This document shows, in pieces, positions 1-8,487 of a stretch of DNA of 64,000 bases (positions within the stretch are counted from its first letter, which is position 1; each line of letters begins with the position of its first letter). A program made the translations under genes and the position numbers. The stretch is from Oscillospiraceae bacterium (GTDB lineage Bacteria > Bacillota > Clostridia > Oscillospirales > Ruminococcaceae). The stretch covers positions 1 to 64,000 of the forward strand of contig JAFSEU010000017.1 of the NCBI GenBank assembly GCA_017435565.1. The letters are read 5' to 3'. The notes under the pieces were generated by a model, which did not search any database, had not been told where the DNA came from, and worked only from the letters and a program-made list of their open reading frames with translations.

Positions 1-1
1 T

Positions 2-1156
2 CTGAAAATTTCAAATAATTTGACCGAAACAACGATTATAAAAAGCGACTCCTCCGTGCTGTATCCGATATACGAGCCGACGGGCGGACTTCTCTGCTAT
101 CGCCCGGGACAATTGATAACGATTGATTATATATCTCCGAGGCTTATCTATGATGACCGTGCACAGACTGTTCTGAGAGCGCTTTCTTATGAGGATTATG
201 AAGAATTTCTGGTGGATCTCTACTCTGTAACAGGCTCGCTTGTTGCCTATGACGCATACCGTGAATTTGAAGTACAGGATGAAATCTACGAAAATGAGTC
301 CGAAAGGGTTTTCACGAAAAAAATCAGAGATCTTGCAAAGGATATAACCGACGGTCTTTATTCCGATTATGAAAAGGCCAAGGCAATTGAGCAGTATTTT
401 GCCGAAAACGGATACGAATATGATACGGATTATGTTTGTCCCGAGGGCGAAAACATAACCCACTTTATATTTGACGAACAAGAAGGCTCATGCTATCACT
501 ACGCAACGGCTATGACGCTGCTTTGCAGAAGCGTCGGACTCAACGCAAGGTACTGCGAAGGATTTTCATATTCCGAAAAGGTAGAGGACACCTATTCATC
601 ATCATATGACGGCTCAGGCAATACCTCATATAAAATTGATGAAAGCTGTTCGCACGCATTTTGTGAGGTGTATATTTCAGGCTACGGTTGGATGAGATTT
701 GAACCGACTGTTGCCGACGACTCATTCTCGATGGGCTCAAAAAAAATCACAGTAATGGTGATGATTATTCTCACAATCTCGCTGATTCTTGCAATCCTAT
801 TCACGCTTATTGTATATCCGATTCTCGAACGTATGTATCTTGTACACCTCGCCAAAACAAACAAGCCCGCTACGCTGTGCAGATATATCATAAAATCAAT
901 CAGAAAAGCAATTGATTCTACAGCGGGTGAATCCGCCCTTGAAATCGCAGTCAAAGCTTCATCTCTTTCAGACGTTGATTTAACCGACCTTGCAATTCTG
1001 TTTAACAGCTGTATTTACGGAAACTGTCAATTGGATTACGAGCAAATGACGCGTATGATTCATATGCTTTACGCCTTCAGAAAAAACTACTCAAAACAAA
1101 AGCGTCATTCAAAGGCAAATAAACGGACTCTGAGCAAAAAAGAAAAAACAGCATAA
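2..1156 (+). CDS. Transglutaminase-like membrane protein, 5' end outside the window
   Basis: The frame is open to the left edge, so the gene is cut by the window; a TTG at 20 is only an internal codon. The visible part (about 384 aa) carries a transglutaminase-like core: a Cys in GSCYHYA (near nt 490), a His in CSHAFCEVY (near nt 655) and an acidic third position in WMRFEPT (near nt 700), the usual TgpA-type arrangement. One membrane segment follows (nt 740-830) and then a basic cytoplasmic tail of about 100 aa. The catalytic domain therefore probably lies outside the membrane and the tail inside. Substrate unknown; such proteins often sit next to MoxR ATPase and DUF58 genes, which would lie to the left of the window. 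The gene ends 3 bases before a strong terminator. Confidence 0.8.
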   Translation: MKISNNLTETTIIKSDSSVLYPIYEPTGGLLCYRPGQLITIDYISPRLIYDDRAQTVLRALSYEDYEEFLVDLYSVTGSLVAYDAYREFEVQDEIYENESERVFTKKIRDLAKDITDGLYSDYEKAKAIEQYFAENGYEYDTDYVCPEGENITHFIFDEQEGSCYHYATAMTLLCRSVGLNARYCEGFSYSEKVEDTYSSSYDGSGNTSYKIDESCSHAFCEVYISGYGWMRFEPTVADDSFSMGSKKITVMVMIILTISLILAILFTLIVYPILERMYLVHLAKTNKPATLCRYIIKSIRKAIDSTAGESALEIAVKASSLSDVDLTDLAILFNSCIYGNCQLDYEQMTRMIHMLYAFRKNYSKQKRHSKANKRTLSKKEKTA

Positions 1157-1158
1157 AT

Positions 1159-1193
1159 AAAAGGTGAAATGCCAAATGCGCATTTCACCTTTT
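1159..1193. terminator. Bidirectional terminator between the transglutaminase gene and ribU
   Basis: A 13-bp perfect inverted repeat (1159-1171 with 1181-1193, loop of 9) with A-run on one side and T-run on the other. It lies between two converging genes and can serve both. Confidence 0.85.
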
Positions 1194-1199
1194 TTAATA

Positions 1200-1787
1200 T
1201 TATTCGGTTTCAATTTCTTTATCGGTCACAGACTCCTTCTTTTTTCTTATGTTCAGTACAGGAAGAATTGCTGCATAAACTATCAACGTTGCAGTAACGT
1301 TTATGCCTGATTTGATGCCGTTAAAAGGAATGAACACAGGCAAGATAAGCTTTGCAATATCCTTCGTTGACATACCCGTATACAACGGAGTAAAAATCAT
1401 ATTAAGCGGCACCATAATCAGAATCATCATAATTCCACCGGCAATTCCGGCAGCGATTGTACGAAAATTAAACTTTGATTTTTCGGCAATAAGGCCAACC
1501 GTCATACACATAGCACCCGTTGCAAAAAAATGCATTATAATTCCTATAATGCCACTTCCCGAACTGAATGTAATTCCCTGAAGAATACACACTATAAGCG
1601 TTACAGCCAATCCTGAAATAGGTCCATATAAGTAAGATGTAATCAGAATCGGAATATCGGCAGGGTCGTATTCAAGATAAGGCGCTTCGGGCAATATCGG
1701 AATTCGCACAAGAAGCACCAGAACAATTGAAAGTGCTGAGAGCATTCCCATAATGCACAGCTTTGTTGTCTTGTCATAAATATTCAT
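1200..1787 (-). CDS. ribU: Riboflavin ECF transporter substrate-binding subunit RibU
   Basis: A 195-aa integral membrane protein with about six hydrophobic segments. It has the RibU-type sequence YDPADIPILITSYLYGP near residue 40 and a basic tail. RibU is the substrate-capture (S) subunit of an energy-coupling-factor transporter and takes up riboflavin with a shared EcfA-EcfT module, which is not in this window. The assignment is strongly supported by the FMN riboswitch directly upstream (1884-1986), which would shut the gene off when flavin is plentiful. An SD-like GGAG precedes the ATG at 1787. The gene ends facing the bidirectional terminator at 1159-1193. Confidence 0.92.
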   Translation of the reverse strand: MNIYDKTTKLCIMGMLSALSIVLVLLVRIPILPEAPYLEYDPADIPILITSYLYGPISGLAVTLIVCILQGITFSSGSGIIGIIMHFFATGAMCMTVGLIAEKSKFNFRTIAAGIAGGIMMILIMVPLNMIFTPLYTGMSTKDIAKLILPVFIPFNGIKSGINVTATLIVYAAILPVLNIRKKKESVTDKEIETE

Positions 1788-1812
1788 ATTTGTTCTCCTT
1801 TTATATTAAAAT

Positions 1813-1845
1813 AAAAAGCCTGCACACACAAAAATGCATACAGGC
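1813..1845 (-). terminator. Leader terminator of the FMN riboswitch
   Basis: On the minus strand, GCCTG and CAGGC arms (1841-1845 and 1818-1822) extended by wobble pairs form a stem of about 11 bp, followed at once by TTTTT. It lies between the aptamer and the ribU ribosome-binding site, as expected for an OFF switch working by transcription termination. Confidence 0.75.
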
Positions 1846-1883
1846 AAATAGAGCTTATAAAAAACTAATTTTAAAGCTATATT

Positions 1884-1986
1884 GTTTCTTTCATCCGGAC
1901 TATACCGTCGGTTTTGGAATTTCACCAAATCAGCTCAAAAGCTCGTGGACTTTACCACCGGTGGGGACTTACACCCCGCCTCCGAA
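1884..1986 (-). ncRNA. FMN riboswitch (RFN element)
   Basis: Read on the minus strand, the RFN landmarks appear in order: a 5' arm GGAGGCGGGG, the block CCCCACCGGTGGTAAAGTCC, then GAGC, GATTTGGTGAAATTCC, AAAACCGACGGTATAGTCC, and the closing arm GGATGAAAGAAAC that pairs back to the start. These are the conserved parts of the FMN aptamer. It controls ribU below it. A -10-like TATAAT (1989-1994) lies just upstream, so the transcript could begin at the aptamer; the matching -35 is poor, and read-through from the upstream gene is also possible. Confidence 0.96.
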
Positions 1987-2012
1987 ACATTATATTCAGT
2001 TTTCAGTTTGTT

Positions 2013-2588
2013 TTATTCTGCATCCTCGGTTAAAAATTCATCTCCGCCAAGGTCAAACTCAAGAAATTCACCGCAATTGGGGCACTCCATTGAGCCGTCG
2101 AGCAGAATGCTCTCGGTAATGCAGATAGTATCGTTGCAGGTGGGACATATAACCTCGTAAAGCTCGTCATCTGCTGTTTCTTCTTCAGCAATTACCTCGT
2201 CAGGCTCATCATCGGAAACCTCGTCAACTTCCTCGACAGATTCAACAATTTCGGATACATCGGCAAATGAAGCAAACTCCGCAGCGGTTTCAGCATCATT
2301 ATCGGTGTCAAACGAAATGCTTTCTTCAAGCTCGTCCTCCTCGAAATCATCGTCATCATCGTCATAACACTCATAGAAATCACTTTCGAGTGCGCCGAGG
2401 TCTTCATCGATATTATCGCACAGTTCACCAAGCTCACTCACCTCATCACGGATTTCCTCCATTGACAGTATAAGCTCACGCATAATGTCAGCCATCTGCT
2501 TGAGAACCTTGCCCTCTTTAGTAGTATTATCGATATCGAGGCCATCCATCAGCCCCTGAAGGTATGAAGCCTTTTCACTGAGTTTCAT
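2013..2588 (-). CDS. CD1247-N-like acidic protein with C-terminal zinc ribbon
   Basis: A 191-aa protein of unknown function. Residues 1-70 are helical and resemble the N-terminal domain named after Clostridioides CD1247 (MKLSEKASYLQGLMDGLDID and what follows). Residues 75-145 are a very acidic Asp/Glu linker. The C-terminus has a zinc ribbon with CPTC and CPNC knuckles (residues 149-174). The gene lies 51 bases downstream of efp and is probably co-transcribed with it. A role in translation or transcription is only a guess from this position. Repetitive GAA/GAT codons make its antisense frames look open; those are shadows. Confidence 0.8.
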   Translation of the reverse strand: MKLSEKASYLQGLMDGLDIDNTTKEGKVLKQMADIMRELILSMEEIRDEVSELGELCDNIDEDLGALESDFYECYDDDDDDFEEDELEESISFDTDNDAETAAEFASFADVSEIVESVEEVDEVSDDEPDEVIAEEETADDELYEVICPTCNDTICITESILLDGSMECPNCGEFLEFDLGGDEFLTEDAE

Positions 2589-2639
2589 AGAAATGTCCTT
2601 CCTGCAAATACAATGTGTGTTTATTTAGAATTTGTAAAC

Positions 2640-3197
2640 TTAAGCGCGTTCCATATACTCGCCTGTTCTTGTATCGATACGAATCATATCGCCGATTTCA
2701 ATGAACAGCGGAACCTTAACCTCAGCGCCTGTTTCGAGAACAGCGGGCTTTGTTGCGTTTGTTGCTGTGTCACCCTTAAAGCCGGGGTCTGTTTCTGTTA
2801 CTTCAAGCTCAACGAAGGTGGGAGGCTCAACGCCGAAAACGTTGCCCTTATAGGAAAGAACCTTACAAGCCATACCTTCCTTGACGAATTTGAAGTTATC
2901 ACCGAGAACCGATGAGTTGATCGGAATCTGGTCGTATGTTTCAGTATCCATAAAGTAGTAAAGGTCGCCGTCAGCATAGCTGTATTCGGTATCCTTTCTC
3001 TCAATGAAAGCTGTGGGGAATTTTTCTGTAGGGTTGAATGAGCGCTCAAGAACAGCGCCTGTGATAACATTCTTATATTTTGTTCTTACGAACGCAGCGC
3101 CTTTGCCGGGCTTAACGTGCTGAAACTCGACAACCTGAACTACGTTGCCGTCCATTTCAAATGTTACGCCGTTTCTGAAATCGCCTGCTGAAATCAT
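2640..3197 (-). CDS. efp: Translation elongation factor P
   Basis: EF-P (185 aa) relieves ribosomes stalled on polyproline by binding between the P and E sites. The protein has the expected three beta-barrel domains: a KOW-like N-terminus ([14 protein letters not shown]), the loop KPGKGAAF with Lys32 at the modified position, and a C-terminal domain with the family sequence near [18 protein letters not shown] chose the ATG at 3197 because it follows the SD GGAGGT at a normal distance and matches the family N-terminus; the longer frame upstream is untranslated leader. A promoter lies at 3232-3260. The CD1247-like gene follows in the same direction. Confidence 0.97.
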   Translation of the reverse strand: MISAGDFRNGVTFEMDGNVVQVVEFQHVKPGKGAAFVRTKYKNVITGAVLERSFNPTEKFPTAFIERKDTEYSYADGDLYYFMDTETYDQIPINSSVLGDNFKFVKEGMACKVLSYKGNVFGVEPPTFVELEVTETDPGFKGDTATNATKPAVLETGAEVKVPLFIEIGDMIRIDTRTGEYMERA

Positions 3198-3231
3198 AAA
3201 GATGTACCTCCAAGTTTTATTACATAAGATT

Positions 3232-3260
3232 ATTTTACTACAATTTCCGTCATATTGCAA
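3232..3260 (-). promoter_or_regulatory. Promoter of efp
   Basis: Minus-strand -35 TTGCAA (3255-3260), 17-bp spacer, -10 TAAAAT (3232-3237), about 35 bases before the efp start codon. Confidence 0.7.
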
Positions 3261-3307
3261 GACCTAAATGCAAATTTTCATAAATATTTTAAATATGGCT
3301 GATTTGT

Positions 3308-4378
3308 TCAGATTACCGTCAGCTTTTTGGGAAACGCAGTAAGATTTCTGCACCCTGTCGGGGTAATTGTGACAAAATCTTCAATTCTCACGCCGATTTT
3401 TGAAGGAATATATATTCCCGGTTCAACAGTCACAACATTATTTTCGCAGAGTATATATTCGCTTTTGGGAGCCAGGTTGGGTGATTCGTGAATTTCAAGA
3501 CCGACGCCGTGTCCCAAAGAATGTCCGAACATATCGCCAAAGCCGGCATCGTCTATAATCCTTCTCGCAATACTATCAAGCTCTGCTCCCGAGATGCCTG
3601 CTCTTGCAGCTTTAATTGCAGCTTGCTGAGCATTAAGCGTAATCTCATAAATTTCCTTCGACATAGAGCACACAGCACCGTAAAAGAAGGTTCTGGTCAT
3701 ATCGCTGTGATAGCCGTCATATACGGCACCGAAATCAACAAGAATCGCATCGCCTTTTTTAAGGCAGTATTCACTCGGTTCACCGTGAGGCTTTGATGTA
3801 TTTGCACCGAAAAGTGCGATTGTATCAAATGATATACTTTCCGCACCCAGTTTGAGCATTGTAAAATCGAGCAGCATTGCAAACTCACGCTCGCTCATAC
3901 CCGCGCAAAGTCTGCCCATAACATCCTCAAGGGCACGCTCGGCAATGCCCTGCGCACGTGAAATTGCTGCAAGCTCAGTATTGTCCTTTACGGCCCGCAT
4001 ATTCAATATCAAATCAGAAAGCTCGTTGCCGATGTCGAGAACGCAGTTCAGCTTTGTCTTGTATGTATTCATATCAAAAAGGCTCATTGACTTTGATTCA
4101 ACCGACATAATTTTGGCATTATGCTTTTTTATCAGCTCGTTTATCTGCGCAAATAAGTCCTTCTGCTCAATAACCTCGCAGGATTTTACACATTTTCGTG
4201 CGTGCTCAATATATCTGAAATCAATAATCAGATATGAAGCATCACGAAAGCACAGAACAACACCCGCTGAGGACTTAACGCCGGTGAAATACCTTCTGTT
4301 GACATCCGAGGTAATAATTGCGCCGTCGCTGTTTTGAGGAAGCAAACCGGCAAGCTTTTTTATTCTTTGTATTGTCAA
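3308..4378 (-). CDS. M24 family Xaa-Pro aminopeptidase
   Basis: A 356-aa cytosolic metallopeptidase that removes N-terminal residues preceding proline. Residues 1-125 form the creatinase-like N-terminal domain. The pita-bread catalytic domain follows, with the metal ligands in sequence: Asp in ILVDFGAVYDGYHSDMTRTF, His in GHSLGHGVGLEIHESP, Glu in TVEPGIYIP and Glu in GVRIEDFV. The start is a TTG at 4378 preceded by GGGGTGAT; no better start exists before the stop upstream. It sits 23 bases after the YqeG-type phosphatase gene and before efp, a common neighbourhood in Clostridia. Confidence 0.9.
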   Translation of the reverse strand: MTIQRIKKLAGLLPQNSDGAIITSDVNRRYFTGVKSSAGVVLCFRDASYLIIDFRYIEHARKCVKSCEVIEQKDLFAQINELIKKHNAKIMSVESKSMSLFDMNTYKTKLNCVLDIGNELSDLILNMRAVKDNTELAAISRAQGIAERALEDVMGRLCAGMSEREFAMLLDFTMLKLGAESISFDTIALFGANTSKPHGEPSEYCLKKGDAILVDFGAVYDGYHSDMTRTFFYGAVCSMSKEIYEITLNAQQAAIKAARAGISGAELDSIARRIIDDAGFGDMFGHSLGHGVGLEIHESPNLAPKSEYILCENNVVTVEPGIYIPSKIGVRIEDFVTITPTGCRNLTAFPKKLTVI

Positions 4379-4401
4379 ATCATATCACCCCATATTCAGG
4401 T

Positions 4402-4902
4402 TTAATGCTTATCGGATTTGATGAAGCTTTTTGGCAGAAACGGTTTTTCAAGAAAGCGTTTTACCTTGAAAAACATGGTTTTTTCGTGTTCAATCGGCTT
4501 TACATATATCATTCTGATTCCTGAAAAATTCGCACCCAGAACATCGGTAAAAATCTGGTCGCCGATTGCAGCTGTATATTTCTTTTCTGCGCCCATTTTT
4601 TTCACCGCATAGTTAATCCCCTTTGTAAGAGGCTTTGCGCCGTTTGCTACAAATTCCAGTTTAAGCATATCGGCAAAAGGCTTTACTCTGTGCGGCTTAT
4701 TGTTGGAAACAACGAGCATTTTAATGCCTGCATTGCGAACATCTTCAAGCCATTGCAAAACACCGTCGGCAGGCTGAGGATTATCGTGCGTTGTGAGTGT
4801 GTTATCTATATCAAGCACAAGTGCCTTGATCTGCTCGCTCTTAAAAAAAACAACGGGAATATCCGTCACCTTTTCAAATGCATAATCATATAAAAAAAGC
4901 AT
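4402..4902 (-). CDS. yqeG: YqeG family HAD-IIIA phosphatase
   Basis: A 166-aa HAD-superfamily protein. Motif I is LDIDNTLTTHD (nucleophile Asp31, acid Asp33), motif II is VVSNN near residue 72, the Lys is in AKPLTKGI, and motif III is IGDQIFTDVLGAN near residue 118. These are the complete catalytic residues of a phosphatase. YqeG proteins are broadly conserved in Firmicutes and resemble phosphatidylglycerophosphatases, but the substrate here cannot be read from sequence. It follows rpsU by 62 bases, across a hairpin that may partly separate the two transcripts. Confidence 0.88.
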   Translation of the reverse strand: MLFLYDYAFEKVTDIPVVFFKSEQIKALVLDIDNTLTTHDNPQPADGVLQWLEDVRNAGIKMLVVSNNKPHRVKPFADMLKLEFVANGAKPLTKGINYAVKKMGAEKKYTAAIGDQIFTDVLGANFSGIRMIYVKPIEHEKTMFFKVKRFLEKPFLPKSFIKSDKH

Positions 4903-4920
4903 TTACATCACTTCCCATAA

Positions 4921-4959
4921 AATAACGAAAGCGGACATTTCTGTCCGCATTCACTTCGT
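4921..4959 (-). terminator. Hairpin after rpsU, likely partial terminator
   Basis: A 7-bp GC-rich stem (4931-4937 with 4942-4948, loop of 4) is flanked by a second pairing of AACGAA with TTCGTT. A short T-rich stretch follows on the minus strand. It may reduce read-through from the highly expressed rpsU into yqeG. Confidence 0.55.
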
Positions 4960-4964
4960 TAAAA

Positions 4965-5138
4965 TCAATATTTGCGCTTACGAGCAGCCTCGGATTTCTT
5001 CTTGCGCTTAACCGAGGGCTTTTCGTAATGTTCTCTCTTACGAACCTCAGCAATAACGCCATCTTTAGCACATGACCTCTTAAATCTCTTAAGAGCAGTA
5101 TCCAAAGATTCGTTCTTTCCTACACGAACTTCCGCCAT
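4965..5138 (-). CDS. rpsU: 30S ribosomal protein S21
   Basis: A 57-aa basic protein that begins [19 protein letters not shown] and ends in a Lys/Arg-rich tail SEAARKRKY, as S21 proteins do. It binds the small ribosomal subunit near the anti-SD region. The ATG at 5138 follows a good SD (GGGAGGGAAACAA). A consensus promoter lies about 100 bases upstream (5239-5267), and a hairpin follows the stop codon. The overlapping frame on the same strand (4886-5071) is a shadow. Confidence 0.95.
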   Translation of the reverse strand: MAEVRVGKNESLDTALKRFKRSCAKDGVIAEVRKREHYEKPSVKRKKKSEAARKRKY

Positions 5139-5238
5139 TTGTTTCCCTCCCTTTGAGCATGACAGAGGTTTTTACAGTCGCCGTTAAAAAACTACCGCCG
5201 TATTGCTGTCTTTATCTTGCCGTTTTTTCGGCATAGTT

Positions 5239-5267
5239 ATTTTACCATATTGACAGACTCATGTCAA
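5239..5267 (-). promoter_or_regulatory. Promoter of rpsU
   Basis: Minus-strand -35 TTGACA (5262-5267), 17-bp spacer and -10 TAAAAT (5239-5244). The 5' leader of about 95 bases contains a short GCCG-loop-CGGC hairpin. Confidence 0.8.
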
Positions 5268-5295
5268 GCAAAAAAACCACTTAATAAAATTTTTG

Positions 5296-7704
5296 TTATT
5301 TTGCAACAAAATTCACAAGCTTATTCTGTACATAAATAACCTTAAATACATTTTTTCCTTCAAGTGCAGCTGCAACCTTTTCATCCGCCAAGGCGATTTT
5401 TTCTGCTTCTTCCTGAGTGCAGCCGACAGGAACGCTCACCCTTGAACGAAGCTTTCCGCAAACCTGAATTGCGATTTCAACAGTCGAATCAACGCAGAGT
5501 GCCTCGTCAAATTCAGGCCAGGACTGCTTATTGAGCACGCCTTCATAGCCACAGAGCTGATAAAGCTCTTCTGTAATGTGAGGTGCAAAAGGATTGAGAA
5601 GCATCAACAAGGTTCTGTATTCTGCCTTATTCACCTTACCACAGGCGTAAATATCATTAACAAGGCTCATCATTGCAGCGATAGCTGTGTTGAACTTGAG
5701 CGATTCAACATCCTCGCTGACCTTTTTAATGGTCTTGTGGAAATTTGACTTGAGTGCGTCAGAATAATCATCACCGTCGCAGAGCATATCCTGCATTGCC
5801 CAGACTCTTTCCAAGAATCTGCGGCAGCCCTTTACGCTTGAGGTTGACCAGGGTGCGGTCTTTTCAAAGTCACCGATGAACATTTCATAAAGACGCAGAG
5901 TATCAGCACCGTATTCAGCAACAACATCATCGGGATTGATTACGTTGCCTCTGGATTTTGACATTTTTTCGCCGTTTTCGCCTAAGATAAAGCCGTGGCT
6001 TGTTCTTCTCATATAGGGCTCTGCCTGTGCGGTAACATCAATATCATAAAGGAACTTGTGCCAGAATCTTGAATAAAGCAGATGAAGCGTTGTATGCTCC
6101 ATACCGCCGTTGTACCAGTCAACGGGCATCCAGTAATCAAGCGCTTCCTTAGATGCAAGCGCATCGGGATTATGCGGGTCGCAATAGCGCAGGAAGTACC
6201 ACGACGAGCCTGCCCACTGAGGCATTGTGTCGGTTTCTCTCTTAGCCTTGCCGCCGCAGCAGGGGCAGGTTGTGTTTACAAATTCATCAATTGCAGCCAG
6301 CGGGCTTTCACCGTTATCGGTCGGTATATAGCTTTCGACCTCAGGGAGCATCAAAGGAAGCTCGCTTTCATCCAGCGGGACATATCCGCACTTTTCGCAA
6401 TGAACGATTGGAATAGGCTCGCCCCAGTATCTCTGACGGGAGAACACCCAGTCACGCAGTTTATAGTTTACCTTAGCGGTGCCCTTGCCTGTATCGGCAA
6501 GCCACTGTGTAATCTTGACTTTAGCTTCTTCAACCGAAAGGCCGTCAAGGAATCCGCTGTTTACCATAATGCCTGTTGCGCAGTCGGTAAAGGCTTCTTT
6601 TTCAACATCGCCGCCCTTAACCACCTCGATAATGGGCAAGCCGAATACCTTGGCAAATTCCCAGTCACGGGTATCGTGTGCGGGAACAGCCATAATTGCG
6701 CCCGTTCCGTAGGACATAAGCACATAATCGGAAATGAAAATCGGGATTTCTCTTCCGTTTGTGGGATTTATTGCATAAACACCGCCGAGTTTAACACCTG
6801 TTTTATCCTTGGCGATTTCTGTACGTTCAAAGTCTGATTTTCTTGCGCTCTTTTCCTGATATGCTCTGATATCATCCATATTGGTGAGCTTATCAGCCCA
6901 TTTTTCAATAATGGGGTGCTCGGGTGAAATAACCATATATGTAGCGCCGAAAAGCGTATCGGGACGTGTTGTATATACAGTCAGCTTATCGCCGAGAGTT
7001 GTTTCAAACTCAACCTCGGCACCTGTTGAACGGCCGATCCAGTTGAGCTGTGTTGCCTTGATTTTTTCAAGATAGTTCACAGAACCAAGGTCGTCGATAA
7101 GTCGCTGTGCATACTCGGTAATTTTGAGCATCCACTGGGATTTAACCTTTCTTACAACCTCGCCGCCGCAGCGCTCGCAAACGCCGCCTACAACCTCTTC
7201 GTTTGCAAGAACAACCTTACAGCTTGTACACCAGTTTACAGCCATTTCCTTCTTGTAAGCAAGTCCCTTTTTGAACAGCTGAAGGAAAATCCACTGAGTC
7301 CACTTGAAATATTCAGGGTCGGTTGTGTTGATTTCTCTTGACCAGTCGAACGAAAGTCCGAGCATCTGAAGCTGGGATTTAAAGCGTTCAACATTATTTT
7401 TTGTAACTATCGCGGGGTGAATCTTGTTCTTGATTGCATAGTTTTCGGTAGGAAGGCCGAATGCGTCCCAACCCATCGGGAAGAGAACGTTATAGCCCTG
7501 AAGCCTTCTCTTACGGGAAACAATGTCCATAGCTGTATACGGTCTGGGATGACCTATATGCAGACCCTGACCCGAAGGATAAGGAAATTCAACAAGCGCA
7601 TAGAACTTGGGCTTGGAATAGTCCGTGCCTACTTTAAAGGTTTCGTCCTCCTTCCAGTATTGCTGCCATTTTTTTTCGATAGCGCTAAAATCATACTTTT
7701 GCAT
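5296..7704 (-). CDS. leuS: Leucyl-tRNA synthetase
   Basis: An 802-aa class I aminoacyl-tRNA synthetase that charges tRNA-Leu in the cytosol. HIGH is at residues 49-52 ([16 protein letters not shown]) and KMSKS is in [13 protein letters not shown] near residue 575. The CP1 editing domain lies between them, including the threonine-rich [16 protein letters not shown] and the aspartate region [10 protein letters not shown]. Zinc-knuckle cysteines occur at CTSCK...CERCG and CEKCG...CPCCGG. The C-terminus is the anticodon-binding and Leu-specific domain. It lies 37 bases after a small membrane protein gene; I see no T-box leader. The 251-aa frame on the opposite strand is a shadow. Confidence 0.98.
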   Translation of the reverse strand: MQKYDFSAIEKKWQQYWKEDETFKVGTDYSKPKFYALVEFPYPSGQGLHIGHPRPYTAMDIVSRKRRLQGYNVLFPMGWDAFGLPTENYAIKNKIHPAIVTKNNVERFKSQLQMLGLSFDWSREINTTDPEYFKWTQWIFLQLFKKGLAYKKEMAVNWCTSCKVVLANEEVVGGVCERCGGEVVRKVKSQWMLKITEYAQRLIDDLGSVNYLEKIKATQLNWIGRSTGAEVEFETTLGDKLTVYTTRPDTLFGATYMVISPEHPIIEKWADKLTNMDDIRAYQEKSARKSDFERTEIAKDKTGVKLGGVYAINPTNGREIPIFISDYVLMSYGTGAIMAVPAHDTRDWEFAKVFGLPIIEVVKGGDVEKEAFTDCATGIMVNSGFLDGLSVEEAKVKITQWLADTGKGTAKVNYKLRDWVFSRQRYWGEPIPIVHCEKCGYVPLDESELPLMLPEVESYIPTDNGESPLAAIDEFVNTTCPCCGGKAKRETDTMPQWAGSSWYFLRYCDPHNPDALASKEALDYWMPVDWYNGGMEHTTLHLLYSRFWHKFLYDIDVTAQAEPYMRRTSHGFILGENGEKMSKSRGNVINPDDVVAEYGADTLRLYEMFIGDFEKTAPWSTSSVKGCRRFLERVWAMQDMLCDGDDYSDALKSNFHKTIKKVSEDVESLKFNTAIAAMMSLVNDIYACGKVNKAEYRTLLMLLNPFAPHITEELYQLCGYEGVLNKQSWPEFDEALCVDSTVEIAIQVCGKLRSRVSVPVGCTQEEAEKIALADEKVAAALEGKNVFKVIYVQNKLVNFVAK

Positions 7705-7741
7705 TTTTACATCATTCCTTTAATAAAATTATACCTTTGAT

Positions 7742-8098
7742 TCATTTCTTTGAAAGCTCGGACCATTTGTTTGAAAAATGCTCCCTGATATCTTTACTCG
7801 CAAGCAGCAGCACCGCACAGACAACGTCAATCGCCGCCTCAATAAGATATATGAGATGCGCTGATATATCGGAAAGGTTCGTTTTCAGGTTTGCTGCCAC
7901 AACAAGCAGACAAAGCGCAGCCACCACGTAGTTTATGTACATAAGCCCTGTGTAAAGGGCAATAGCTTCGATAACCGCCAAGGCAAAATCGCCGACGGAA
8001 AACGAGCCTGAAAGAATTATATTCAGCAAAGCCTTTGCAATAAGGTATATGCCTATTATGCAGGAAAGCTTTCTGCCGGTTTCATTATTTGTACTCAA
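7742..8098 (-). CDS. Small membrane protein of unknown function
   Basis: A 118-aa protein with a short polar N-terminus and about four hydrophobic segments (residues 12-32, 36-52, 54-70, 82-101), ending in a basic and acidic tail. It is not recognised. The start is a TTG at 8098 with SD GGAG eight bases upstream, and the gene is only 5 bases after rsfS. It is in the same transcription unit as rsfS and leuS. No catalytic motif is visible, so no function is proposed. Confidence 0.7.
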   Translation of the reverse strand: MSTNNETGRKLSCIIGIYLIAKALLNIILSGSFSVGDFALAVIEAIALYTGLMYINYVVAALCLLVVAANLKTNLSDISAHLIYLIEAAIDVVCAVLLLASKDIREHFSNKWSELSKK

Positions 8099-8103
8099 GG
8101 CAC

Positions 8104-8463
8104 TTACTCCTTGTCAATAAACTGAGAAACGTCAATTTCTTCGCCATCTGCCCAGAGCCTTTCAAGCTGATAAAACTCACGCTCAGCCTTATAGAAAATA
8201 TGAACAACAATATCGGAATAATCGAGAACGACCCAGCCGTCAGCACCGCTGCCTTCACTTCTTGTAGGGTTTACGCCCAAAAGACCAAGCTTATAGTCAA
8301 CCTCCTGAGAGAGGGACTTTGTATGGGTCGAGCTTGTACCGCCTGCGATTACAAAATAATCCGCAATAATGGTCAGGTCGGTAATTTTGATTACCTTGAT
8401 ATCCTCTCCCTTTTTGGAATCAAGCGCTTTTACAATGCTTCTGAGTTTTTCTTCGGTTGTCAT
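8104..8463 (-). CDS. rsfS: Ribosomal silencing factor RsfS
   Basis: A 119-aa protein of the RsfS/Iojap family, which binds L14 on the 50S subunit and blocks joining with the 30S subunit when nutrients are short. Family landmarks are DLTIIADYFVIAGGTSSTHTKSL near residues 28-47 and the GSGADGWVVLDYSDIVVHIF block near residues 72-91. Length is normal. It lies 24 bases after the LCP gene, in the nadD-yqeK-lcp-rsfS order common in Firmicutes. Confidence 0.96.
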   Translation of the reverse strand: MTTEEKLRSIVKALDSKKGEDIKVIKITDLTIIADYFVIAGGTSSTHTKSLSQEVDYKLGLLGVNPTRSEGSGADGWVVLDYSDIVVHIFYKAEREFYQLERLWADGEEIDVSQFIDKE

Positions 8464-8487
8464 AAAAATACTCCTCCCCTTGCAAGG

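Noticed and set aside
4886..5071. 61-aa frame on the minus strand
   Set aside because: It overlaps rpsU in another frame; S21 fits the family and has promoter and SD.
6082..6837. 251-aa frame opposite leuS
   Set aside because: It is the antisense of a clearly conserved synthetase; no SD or homology.
7705..7741. T-box leader before leuS
   Set aside because: Only 37 bases separate leuS from the gene before it, and no T-box sequence is present.
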